Origin: Tubiluchus corallicola
Taxonomy: Eukaryota > Priapulida > Priapulimorpha > Priapulimorphida > Tubiluchidae
Assembly (NCBI GenBank): GCA_030141605.1
Contig: JAQGDQ010000152.1
Span: forward strand, 372,001 to 436,000
Reading direction: 5' to 3'
Length of the DNA: 64,000 bases
In this document: one piece after another, positions 1-26,000 of the stretch
Layout: the number at the start of each line of letters is the position of its first letter
Numbering within the stretch: the first letter of the stretch is position 1
Made by a program: the position numbers and the translations under genes
The notes under the pieces: model-generated
What the model was told of the DNA's origin: nothing
The model's database searches: none
What the model saw: only the letters and a program-made list of their open reading frames with translations

Positions 1-3000
1 GGAATGTGCGGAGTTTCTTGAATCCACATCTGTTCCGGTTTATGGGCGTGGCACATGGAACCGCATCCAGGTGATGTGAACTGTTCGGCATCGTGGGAAC
101 CCACGTCGTTCTTTTCTGTTTTGGCTCTCTAGAGTGACATTGTTAACAGGAAACAATTACTAAAACAATGCAAAAGATAACATAATGCTTGGTTCCAGAA
201 TGCGAAGCATTGACTCACTCGCTTGCCAAAGGTGCAACTTGGGTACTTGTAAAATGCACAAATGCCTAGAACACCATTTATCATTGCCATGGATCTGTTT
301 CTTTCGTAAAAATTTAGAACATTGAGTAATCTTATTGTCGCACCATAATATTAAAAACTGCTAAAAATTTCTTACATGATGGACAATGAGAACGGAAGTG
401 AAAACCAACATCACGATGAAAGAGATCTCTTTACAGAATTACTTCGCAAGAAGTAACCCGGAAAAAGATGACATTTTTGGCAAAAAGAGAATTTACTTTG
501 CAATTTTTAACAAATAACGAAGCAAAGGAAACAAAGACACGATTAGAATTTCGTGCTGTCAACAATTCAATTAAATCTACAGAAATATATAAACCAGAAT
601 CCAACAACACTGACAACATTTTTATGAATTGCTAATGTACACCTACTCATTAATAGTTCACACTAACTTCCCGGCACAGTTAACTTTTGTTAAACTATGA
701 AACACAATGTTAACAATCTCAGATAGCAAATAGATTGAGTAGCCTGGTTCTACAAAGACAAGCAAGTTTACCAGCTATTACCTGTACAGCTGATAAACAC
801 CTGAATCAGAAACATGCAAGATAACACAGAAAAGCAAAACAAAGAAATAAGAAAGGCTGATCATGATTTTCAGTGACTAAAGCTAAGTGCCCGAATGAGA
901 AGAGTAACCATCATGCACTAAATCGTAAAACTACTATGTCAGAAAATTGGCAGACTACCCTATAGATATGCACAAACCCATAAAGACACCATGGACTTGC
1001 TTTAAATAAGGTTTTTTGCTACGCTTTCAAATTTGCATCAAAAAAGCCAAAATTAGCTCCCTTGTAGATGTGCAGTAATATGTACAAACCCATAAAGACA
1101 CCATGGACTTGCTTTAAATAAGATTTTTTGCTACGTTTCCAAATTTGCACCATAAAAGCCAAAATCAGCTCCCTCGTAGATGTGCAGTAATATGCACAGA
1201 CACTATGGACTGGTTCTAAATAAAGTTTTTTGCTACGTTTCCAAATTTCCACCAACATGAGCCAAAATTAGCTCCCTTGTAGATGTGGAGTAATATGCAT
1301 AGACAGTATGAAATTGTTTTAAATATAGTTTTTTGCTACGTTTTCAAATTTGCACCAACACAAGCCAAAATTAGCTCTTAAAAAGCTTTTTCCTAAAAAA
1401 TTTAGCAGCATAGCTCATCTAAAACTGAGCAAATGTAAACCACTGTAATGACATGAAGACTTGTTTGTTTCACCCATGGCAATTACACCAGAAAAAAATC
1501 AATAATTTTGCACTAAATTAAGTTAGGTTGTAGGCACAATCAAACTCGTCCTATATATCGTTACATTCAGGTTGACAACCAGCAAAAACTGATACACAAC
1601 CCTACTAACCTTTTTAAATAATTTAATCAATTACTTTTCTCTCTTGGATCAACGCAGTCCATTAAGTGAATTCGAATACATTAGGAAAATTATTGATTCA
1701 TTCAAATTAATATCAGACTTGAATCCAGGTATCCATTAACTTCAATTGTAATTTGACCAGTTAAAGCGCAAGAAAACCCTCCACTTACATAAAGCTTTAA
1801 AAAATCGTCTCGAAAGTTTATACCGCCGTAACGCTGTATGAAACGTGTAAATTTAAACTCCCGTGATGACCGTTAGGCACAGCCATTTTAATGGTAGGTC
1901 ATTTGAAACAAGTTTTGATAACATTGTGTGAAATTTGAAAAAATAATCAGAGCATTCATAGCATGTTGCGAATTAACTAAAATTTTAAATTATCGTATCT
2001 TATCAATATGATTAAAAATACGTATTTGGCTAGTGAGTGGCACACCCTGGAGGGTGAGTCAGCGACATTTCACCAACTGGCACAAATATTTTAAATTATT
2101 AGTCTAGTTACATAAGTCTTTCCAGTAGGTAAGAGAAACGCTAAGTAATATAGATTTGCACGGACGGTTTTGGGGGTCATAATCTAGCACTGCCCTTTCT
2201 TCCCCTGATTTACATGTTTCAGTGACGTCATCTAATGGCGCTATCGGAACAGTATTGTGGGAGATTTAAAATAAAAAACAAACGAAAATTCCTTTCAACG
2301 CGAACACGATATGTGCATAAAATTGCTGTAAAGTAGTATAATTTTTAAGGCAATTTTTCTGAAACCTACTTTAGGTACCCCTTTTCTTATTCTTTAATAA
2401 AAGAATTTAGAACACAGAATGTACCAGACAAGCATGTACACTTAGAAATGATAAAGAGAAATTCATAGCAAATTCTTAAATTCTGTGAAAATTAAGAACA
2501 CGTAACTTAAATTGAAAATTAAGTACAAAACTCAAAAATTCTTGCAAACAAAAACAGCATAAAAAGCAAAGCAACACACACAACAGCAAACAACGCCATC
2601 TACCTGGCAACTGTCTCACTATTGTTGAGCGTTACAGCTTTAAACTTGTTGTCAAAGCCCTGCAGTACGTCCTGCACTTCCGAAGCTTTGAGAAGTGTGA
2701 CACTAGTCGCAAGTGCATGGTGACCAAGAGCTTGTACACATGAAAGAAGAAGAAGAAAGAAATTGTGAGTACGAATAACTAGCTAAATTTACTAGGCTTA
2801 CAGGAAGTTACGTTGCATTATAAACTAAAATACAGTTTTACAATGTAAACATAACCTCTTGCAATATTACATTTACACAAGCAATTCTTTGGTAATAATC
2901 GCCTCAAAAAGTTGTACCTAAACAGACAAAACTTGTGAACGAGGTTTAGGTACAAAGGCATAAAAATAAAGTATCAGTGTACAGGGTTTAAATAGTTTCC

Positions 3001-4882
3001 CATTACTAATTCCATAAAAGCTGAACGTAAACATTTTTGTGCCAGAATTCAGCTAAAATGATAAAAACCATTTAATAGTTCTTAATTGACGATTCGGTTG
3101 GTATTTCACGGCCAATAAACAAAACGAAAACTTTTTTATCCATTCAGAAATATAACTGTATTCAGCGCGTACTTCCATTATTGCCAAATTTTTGTTAAGC
3201 ATCCTATTTATAAAAGCTGTTTAGGTCTATAAAAAAATACTACTTGTGTAAATGCTTGGTAAGTTACAATCTTACAAGCTACTTTAATTACATCTACATA
3301 AACATATATAGATGTACATGTGTGTATTTGTATGTTGTATCACCAAAAACAAAAAGAGATATATTTGGAACATCCTTAACATTTATTGTTACATTAAATT
3401 TCAGAAAATTATTATATGGACTTCTTATTTTCACACTTGCACATACAATAGCTACTTAATTAGGTGTACAGTATGCATAAATACTGTTGCAAACAGTATT
3501 CATACAAAAGCTTAATGTCCAAATACATCTCTTTTTGTCGAGGGTTCGTTCTGGTCATTATTTATTAGTCAGCTGTTAGTCGATGTTTTCAATATACCTC
3601 GATTGATCTGGATTAATAGATACAGCTTTATACTTTTCATCATCCCCACTCATAATCTCTTCAACTTCGTTCACTCTTAACAAAGAAATGCTGGTGGACA
3701 GAACATGTTGACCAATGGCCAACTTACCTAGATTACAAGTACCAAGATTAGGGAGGGAAAACATACACAGAGATCTGCTTATTTCTTATAGGCTATCACA
3801 GGAGGTTAGAATATAGTAAATTGATTCTTGCATTTTTTAATTCTACTCTTGTTCATATACCTTGAAGTGGTTTTATAGCATCATCCAATACTCCTGATGT
3901 AGCAAAGGGATATATAGTTACACCAGATAATTAAAAAGTAATTAAAGCTGAGTGGGTCTAAGAAGGGGACCAGAAAATCCCGTTCAACTATAAATGCCTC
4001 TAAAAACCTATGAGTGAATTCGAACCCAGAATTAGCCAAGTGCCATAACTTGTTGGACACTGCGCTTTCTATCAAATTAATTGACAGTTGTTCGACTGTT
4101 CTAAATTTTGTTTTTTTTTCAATGTAACATTTGCACCTCAAACTATTGTAATTTCAATTTACAATCATCTCAAGCTCCTATAATTGATGGTTATTGTTTT
4201 TGGTTTTTGAATGGTTACAACATCCTTTCCAAAGTTTTATAAATTATGCACACACATCATTAAGGTCACTCTTGGAGCAAAGCAGCATTAAAGAAAGTAA
4301 TTAAGTTATAAACTCAAATATGTTAATAGAAACTGCTCAATTGCCAGACCAGAAGTAACATAAGAAGTTAAAATTACTGAAAGGCAAATGGTGCATTGTG
4401 TGCATAATATGTTTGGTCAATTGGTCAAAGATGGCGCATCAATCTTATACAACCATAACCTGTTTAAGACAAAAACTAATTATTTTTACACCTTCATTTC
4501 CCATTTCTTGAAGTTGCTTTCGTTCTTCTACAGTGAGTAGACGTCGCCACATTCCTGGATAACGTTTGTACAACGATCCGCGAAACATCCTTAAATAGTT
4601 GCCAACCTAAAATGTTGTTAAAACAAACCAAAACTATACATAATCATATTAATCACTCAAAATGTTGTTACATATATGAAATCAGAAATGTATAAGTGAA
4701 TAGATCCAATGAACAAAGTAAGTGCATTTCTAGCTGCTTTTTACATAAAGCTTCTAGTTAAAAGAAGGAAGTTATCAACAGAGTGATTTAGGTACCTGAG
4801 ATCCGACATAATACCACTCCCCATCTTTTTCTAGTTGAAAAGGCTGTGGTTTTTCACCGTAGGTTTTCAAACCTGAAGACAT
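1..4882 (-). CDS. SMARCB1: SMARCB1/SNF5 (BAF47), 5' part of gene, cut by window edge
   Basis: Core subunit of SWI/SNF (BAF) chromatin remodellers. Exons on the minus strand: 4882-4796 (29 codons from ATG), 4606-4492, then one of two alternative exons (3727-3598 or 2730-2604), then 128 to beyond position 1. Exon 1 contains [20 protein letters not shown] and exon 2 contains [17 protein letters not shown], the signature of the SMARCB1 N-terminal winged-helix domain. The exon at 128-1 encodes [17 protein letters not shown], nearly identical to the vertebrate protein. All introns are GT-AG and the phases join (exon 2 ends with one base, the alternative exons start with two and end with two, the next exon starts with one). 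The two SNF5 repeats and the C-terminal coiled coil lie outside the window. The 2.5-kb intron 129-2603 holds repeats only. Confidence 0.95.
967..1377. repeat. Tandem repeat, about 3.7 copies of a 100-115 bp unit
   Basis: Units share ttttttgctacg, ccaaaattagctccctt and gtagatgtg, with copies beginning near 976, 1090, 1200 and 1300. Copies drift towards the right end. Lies in the SMARCB1 intron 129-2603; no coding potential seen. Confidence 0.85.
1760..2275 (+). repeat. Dispersed repeat, copy 1 (second copy near 27888-28400)
   Basis: Shares blocks with 27888-28400 in the same orientation: ttaaagc.caagaaaac, taacgctgtat.aaac.tgt, ttgaaaaaataatcaga and ggtgagtcag.gacatttt. This copy ends in a promoter-like patch with TGACGTCA at 2223-2230. 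Probably an old non-autonomous transposon; ends not defined. Confidence 0.6.
2604..2730 (-). CDS. SMARCB1: SMARCB1 alternative exon B (downstream copy)
   Basis: 127-nt exon preceded by a cttcttcttctttc tract and acceptor ag at 2732-2731, ending in AG with donor gtagat from 2603. Its translation contains [18 protein letters not shown] and [11 protein letters not shown]. The run [13 protein letters not shown] is the same as in vertebrate SMARCB1, while the later half differs more than exon A does. Same entry and exit phase as exon A. Not a decayed copy: the frame is open, both splice sites are good and substitutions are conservative. Confidence 0.85.
3598..3727 (-). CDS. SMARCB1: SMARCB1 alternative exon A (upstream copy)
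   Basis: 130-nt exon with acceptor ctag at 3731-3728 and donor gtatat from 3597. Read in the phase left by exon 2, it gives 42 full codons plus split codons at both ends. Key residues: [20 protein letters not shown], then [11 protein letters not shown]. This matches vertebrate SMARCB1 just after the winged-helix helices, best in its second half ([14 protein letters not shown]). It starts with two bases of a codon and ends with two, exactly like exon B, so either copy can join exon 2 to the exon at 128. It is homologous to exon B by about 16 identities in 34 aligned residues counted by eye. Confidence 0.85.
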
Positions 4883-5161
4883 CCTGCTGTCAATAAGCAG
4901 AAAAACTGCCAATGAATTGCCAAATTATACAAATGCTTTTATCGATCACGGCTTCTCTGGGGCAGTGCGGCTTTATTTAGTATGTGCTGCCCTCACGTGG
5001 AAGTTAATTTTCTGACGTCATCAAATGTAGGGGACGCCATATTTTCATTTGACAGGATTAGTTCCTGTTTTGTTGTACATTGTAAATCGCTTTTCATCTC
5101 TTGTTTTTAATTTATATTTGTGTTGTGTATATAAATTTTCGATAGATAAACTACTTATCTG
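4883..5161. promoter_or_regulatory. Bidirectional promoter of SMARCB1 and PP1
   Basis: Only 279 bp separate the two divergent start codons, so both promoters and 5' UTRs must sit here. Visible motifs: a perfect CRE palindrome TGACGTCA (5013-5020), an E-box CACGTG (4994-4999) and a YY1-like GACGCCATATT (5033-5043). No TATA box stands out. This is typical of housekeeping head-to-head pairs; activity is inferred. Confidence 0.7.
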
Positions 5162-19429
<14,268 letters not shown>

Positions 19430-22400
19430 CGTCTCCACCTGAAAATTAACTTTGTAGCTATTTGTGTATAGATATAGGTACTGCTGGTAACTGTGACTGC
19501 CTTCTTGGCACTTACAAGAATGAAATGTATTTATGTTAATTAGAACGAGGCGTTCAGAGCTCGTCGAACTTTTACCGCACAAAAGCTTAAGATCTGCAGT
19601 GCAAACTTGTCACTGACCAAGACTCATAATTTAATATCTTAATCGGGCAATACTGCAGGTAGTTTCATAGCAGTACATTTACCAACATGCCGTATGAAAC
19701 ATTTGTACATATTATTATTATTACTAGCATTATTACCGAGTATAGATGATCATTGTCATTATTACCATTGGCGTGCTTAATGCAGCGGTGTAGTACGCTG
19801 GTCACTGCTTACTTCATGTATACTATTACGTTATGCAGTTGTTAAAACTTCAGAAAGTTTCAAATTTGTAAATGCAGCGAATGAGGTTATTTTTAGCGTT
19901 GAAGTATGAAAGTCACCAATATGTGATTGTGCAAGTTATTATTGAAAGTTGAATTTCGTATAAACGTATTGTATTACAAGTTGGATAATCTTAAGGATTT
20001 AGCAGTTCTGCTTTACACAAAATGAATTGCTTTTTGCTAGTTGTAAATTTATGTGTATTAAATTGCAAAGTGACAATGGGTTAACATACCAGCTAGAGAA
20101 TGCATTGCCGTTGCCGTTGTGCACTACCTTTACCTCTTTCCAAACTACCAGCCCATACGGAATTGAGTACTTTGAATAGTTTTCATCGCATTGTCTTTTC
20201 CTGCTAATGTTTTACAAAATGCACATGCAACCTTGCCAGAGTTACTCTACTTGACATGGTATCCTCCATTGCTGTTATAATGTATTGTGTATTTTAATGG
20301 TAATAGGTTAGTGTTATCACCCTTTGTATTTTTGTGCGTTCTCGCACGTTGTTTAGGGGTGAATATCATTATTTAGTCGAGCAATTAAATTAGCCGTGGT
20401 TTTTTTTTTTAATACGCCGCCGCTTTAATTTTGAATGTGTTCAGCTGTATATGCGAATGCTTTAAGCTTGCACCAAACGGATGTTAACTCAATCGATTAC
20501 TGTATCGTCGCAAACTTTGTTCTCTTAATGCACAAACTTTTTTTTATTTTCGAAAAACTGTATAGCTTAGAGCAGAAGCCACAAAAAATTGTAGTTGCAC
20601 TTGTACACATCGTCTTTGCCCTGGCCCCAATGCACTCCCTAGTTCCTGCTTTAATTCTCTTTGAATAGTCCCGGGTGCGGCTCATTTAAAACCAGGTAAG
20701 GAACTGTTGCTTTATCTCGAGTTATTGATGTTTTGCAATACAGTAGGCCAAATGGGTGGCCAAAGTCTCATATTGTTACGTACCAGTTGTAGTGGACAGG
20801 ATTTAGTTTCGTACAGATCTGTCGTACCGAATTAAATCCGTGAATAAAACACCAAAGCTGCATCCGGACCGAATCTGCACTTTTCCACGAGTCTTTGCTG
20901 GCCTCTTAGCTCTGGCTAGTTTTGTGAAATGATGCAATTTTTTAAACTTGTAAAAACTGTTGGTGCAAGGCAAGATGTGTGAAATCACTGCATATTAAGT
21001 AAAATGAATAAAATGCCAATAACGGTTACCTGTTCTTTCTTTCTTTGTTTTACATTAAACGTCTTCACACTACATGTAATGTAATGTAAAACGTGTTTCT
21101 TCAAACATGTATTACATTACATTACACTGACAAAAGTTTGTTTTATCACTGCCCAGTTTGAACATTAAACGGTCTCAAGTAGTCAGTTTGCACTGTTTTC
21201 ACTTTGCTTATATCTTGACATGCGTGTCTGGAAAGTTTGGAAACTCGTCTCCAAACTGCGATACAACAGAAATAAGATATTCAACACTTTCAACTACAAG
21301 GAAACATCAAAGAGAACAGCCAATCTACATTTTTTATATTAAGAATTGAATTTAGCCTTACAAACATCAACACAATTCTACACAGAACTGTATAATTGGG
21401 CCAATATAATACAAAAATTGCATCGTTACATCATTAAATACTTTAAGAAAACGTCATAGTATGTACAATTGCAACTGCCGTGCTAAAAACGGCGTAACGT
21501 GTGCTAAGATTATGCTAATAAAAGATATAAGAACATGTAATACGTATCATTAAAAAGAAACGTTACTTTCTGTACATTACAATGTTAACGGGCAACAATG
21601 AGACATTTGCCAATGGAATTGTCACTGTAAATGTAGGAACTCCTGCTTTGCTTTACTATACATGTACTTAGAGAATAGATGAGTTACTACACTGTGCCTG
21701 CTAATATCAGCTCACATTATACATGATATGTAAAACCTGGAGGTGCAGCAACAACTGCTGCATAAGACTGCCAGATTTGCACTTAATTCAATCAAATCGC
21801 GCTAGTCTTTGATTGGGCGAATTTTCATGTGTACAAGCCGATGTTAGTATTGATTTTTTAAAGCAGCGGCCAAGATCATTTTCACAAAATTATAACATGC
21901 ATATCGAAGTTGTGGTTCTTGAGTTTCTGAACAGTTTAATTTTATACACATCCCGACATAATAAAATTACGAAAAGAATTTAGGATGTCAGCTATTATTA
22001 AATACTCGGTGATATCAAAGTGCAACCTCAAAATACAAATGATATGTTACAATTTACACTGTTATTGACTTGAGCACAATCAAACATATATATGCCATTG
22101 CATGTAATATTTTGCAAATTGTGCGTGATCTAGAATAGCAGCCTTCATTTTGACTTCTTTGCATGTATGCGTAATACCATGTGTTCATTTTCTCACAACA
22201 GTTGGGGAAAGTCTGGGACACCAGCAGAATGAATTGCTTCAAAGTTGTACAGCAGTTACAAGACGGATAAGTTAAGCAAGTTTACCGTTCGTTTCCCATT
22301 TTCTATTACCGCTTCCACCAAAAGTCGTACCGACCACTGATGCGGAAGGGGGCATTAAGATCGAAAGTGACTGAGTGAGCTTTGATGAGCATCTCTCAAA

Positions 22401-23086
22401 TTTTTGCCAACGTTCTTGGTTTGGTACAGGTGCCATATGTAGGAATCACCATCTGGCACTGTGTACAAGATTGTATACCATCTGGCATTGTGTACAAGAT
22501 TGTATGAAAAAAAGCTTAACATTACAAAAACTTTTCAATATCATCCCACACAAACGAACAATATCATGCACATATGCAAACTTGAATACCACAAATGAAT
22601 TTTTGGTCCATATTTTCATTTCTGCAACTGCCATGTGTGCTGCTTTCTGTTCAATATTACAACCAGTTCAAAACATCATAATTTACGTTTAAATACAAAA
22701 CACTTGCTCTTGGCCTCTATAGCTTGGCAGTCTACTATAACTTAATAGTGTCTGAAACGGTACAAAGGTTTCATCAAAGAACACAGGTATTTTTACGCAA
22801 CTTGTTTGCTTAACTAAGTGCACTACCTTCAAGCTACCTGGTGGCCTTGCCTGAATCAAGTGCCTAGATGTCTGTGAGAGGTAGAATGGACGTGAAGCAG
22901 CCAAAATGCAAGATTACCAGTTTCACAAAAAACAAATCTTATACAGTTTTGTTCATGATATTAGGATACAGTGTTTAACAATGTTCTAACATAAGACAAC
23001 AATTATAGATTATCTTAATGCATGTAAACAGAAAGATACATGGCGTTTTTATTTCAACTAAGCTATTGGCTACTTCACAGTCACTG
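19430..23086. other. Convergent intergenic region: PP1 3' UTR and PHF12 3' end
   Basis: Candidate polyadenylation signals for PP1 are AATAAA at 20843-20848 and 21007-21012. PHF12 has AATAAA on the minus strand at 23053-23048, about 34 nt past its stop. Also seen: an att-rich patch near 19706-19735, an imperfect inverted repeat built on tacattacattaca (21075-21125), and a direct repeat catctggca.tgtgtacaag (22449-22505). No gene recognised. Confidence 0.55.
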
Positions 23087-26000
23087 TTATTGGCTACACC
23101 GAGAAACCGATACGTTTTTGGCTAGGCCCGCCAACTGTCGCAATGGCTGAGTGTCGATGATGTTTGTCGCGCAGTCGGTGATGCTGAACACGAATTGGAG
23201 ACAACCACATCTTATCACGCTGCCGTGGTGAAGTAGTGCCGTCCCTTCCCATCCTGCTTCGTTCCCGCCGAGTGTGCTGCGACCCACACACTGACACGAA
23301 CCAATTTTCTGCAAGTAACAAATATTTTTTGATTCCTCTTACATTTTAATCACTGCACAGTATTGCACACTGCACTGCAACACTTAAAAATACAGAGAAA
23401 TACATAACACACAAGATTACACCCCTAAGGTTCAGTAGAAGTTGTCTAAAAACAAAAACAAAGCTACTAAAATGAAAATTATTTTTCCTTGAAATACAGT
23501 AAACTGCATATAACTTGAACTTGCATATGTCAATGAGATCTCGTGGAATGAATTTTCCCTTTAAGGAACATCGTGTAATTCGAAATCTGTAATTCAAATT
23601 ACGCGATTCTTAAAAATTTGACTGAAATTACCCCGCCTATCTCTAACAGCCACCCAGGCAAGAAGTCCTATGCGAAAGTGTGTGCTACATTACGATTTTA
23701 GCAGCTAGTTTCAGCAAAAATACTAGATTTCTGGTAGAAAAAAATTTGTTCAAATGTAGCAGAAAATTATAAGAACTATTACTGTTGTACGTGCAAAGAA
23801 AAGCAGCATGTATCTCATGCTGGTTTACAACTATGACGTTTATAAACATTAAACAACTGCTTACTTGGCTAGAGGGAGCTTTCATCATGACAGGTTTAGT
23901 TTTTGGTTCTTCTTTTCCTTTCTCTTCCTCTATGATTTTCCTCTTTCGGCCCTTTTTAATGATCTGCCGCACAGTCTGCACGACGGGACTGCCGTAAAGT
24001 ACCGACGCGGGTTTTTCGGAAATGTCGCACGAATAAAAAACGTTATCCACAGTCGTCCCGTGTTCGCTATAGTTGAGAAGCTCATAGTGTTTGGTAAACT
24101 GAACAAATAATTGAAAGAATTAATTCCAAATATCATAAAAAATTACGATGACCATTATCTGGATTGCGCTTAAGCCATAAAATTGCAAGAATAATCATCT
24201 CTGAATTTTGTTTCAAGATTATTTATATCACAGCAACATAAATGCAATACATGCATTAAAAAATCAACCCCATAGCTATGAAAAAATAAAATACTCATTA
24301 AAAAGCACATTTTTGGAAAGATACTTAGTTAAATGATTTGCGTTGCAGGACATTAAGGAAGCCAAGATTGTAAAAATGCCCTGATTTGTGAAATTTCAAG
24401 TAATAATAAGTACATTTAAAAATGAAAGGAGAAAACATGAATAGGTGAGGATGAGAATTAATGAAAATGAGAGAAACTTCATAGCATTATGAAATGGAAA
24501 CTTGCAACAAATATTACTCTTAAAACCTTCAAAACATCAGGTAACTTCTAACAGAATTTCAAATTCAAGCTGCTTGTCTCCGTCCGTACAAACAACATGT
24601 ACAAATTGGAATCATCAAAATAATCATAAGAGCAAAACAAGCAAAATAAGCATGTCAAATACCGTATATACTTATGTACAAGTCTAATTCTTGGGAGGCA
24701 ATTTTTAGGTGAAATTTTTGGGGTCGACTTATACTTACGATGTGTTTTTGGGAGATGTCGCTAAAGAGTCGTCTACAATACGAATACGTAAAGAAATAAT
24801 CCTTCATTATATGCTGGAATGAATGAACACTCATACTGTGATTCTTCACATCAAAGAATATCTTGACATTACTTCACAAAATTAGCAAATATTACTGTAA
24901 TTTATTTTAATGTAAGTGAAATTAAGTTAAAATTTATATATTACCGGTAAATAAACTAGCGACGAAGCACTCGATCAGAACATGAAAATCGCCAAATGTT
25001 GTGCAGGTGCTGCCACCTGTCGGCTTCAGCGGGAAGTTTTACACTGGCCTTGTATATGTGTGTTTTATTAGCAAAATATCGATTACCAGCATACACGCGT
25101 ATATAAAACACAACTATGCAGAGGTATTAATTTTAGTAATTTTTTTTCTGCAACTGTTGACATCATTTACTCTGGAAGATCTTAATATTTTATAGTCAAC
25201 TTGTACACAGGTAATATATAAAATGATGCAATTTTTGGTCTTAAAATGCACATCGACTTGTACATAAGTATATACTGTAAGCAGAAGCAATACATGTAAA
25301 GGAAGTTAAAATGCCCATAAATCTCAAAAAATTCTTTATTTTTGTTCAGAAGCTTTCGTTCTCTTGGACATCATCAGCTGCACAAAAAGAAGCAATAAAA
25401 ACTACAGAAGAAACTACATACGAAATAAAGGTGTATAAATAGTATACTATTTTAATATAAAATATTTTTGAGATTTATGCGAATTTTGACTTGTTTTACG
25501 ATTGTGACCAAGGCAGAGCACTATCTTATTTTCAAGAAGCAAACCACGTGCAGGTAGTGACTGTTTTGTAATGAATTATAAAAATCTTGAATAAATGCGG
25601 GTAAGGCTTACCTCGTCATAAAATATACAAGCATGTTTTGAAGAGTTGCAGCAGCATTGTCCGTAATTCGCAAGACACAAGTCCATGTCAGAACCTGCAA
25701 AAAGAGGAATTTTCCCTCGTTGAGAAAAGCTGAACAATTCTTGGTAAACTCCCCAACCGCACATGGACCAGTTACCTGGCAGCTTGCACCACACAGAAAA
25801 GTCATGTCCCCCCTTCTACTTGGCCTATCACAGTTGGCATACCTCTATACCTCAACCTTTAAGTTTCTTCTGCACCACAAAATAGATGTTTCTGATAACA
25901 ATCTGTTTAACAACTAAAAACTATCAAGCACAATTCTATGAAAGTCTGGAAGACAAAACAAAGTAACCCAGAAATGGGATAAATGGGTCTAAACAATACA

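Noticed and set aside
967-1377. CRISPR-like array
   Set aside because: Units are contiguous diverging tandem repeats without unique spacers, in a eukaryotic intron.
3881-4141. 86-codon minus-strand ORF inside SMARCB1 intron
   Set aside because: No splice phase match to SMARCB1 and no resemblance to the protein; overlaps a weak tRNA-like B-box patch, so probably repeat-derived.
23094-23321. Alternative minus-strand frame over the last PHF12 exon
   Set aside because: The other frame encodes the conserved PHF12 tail [11 protein letters not shown] in correct splice phase.
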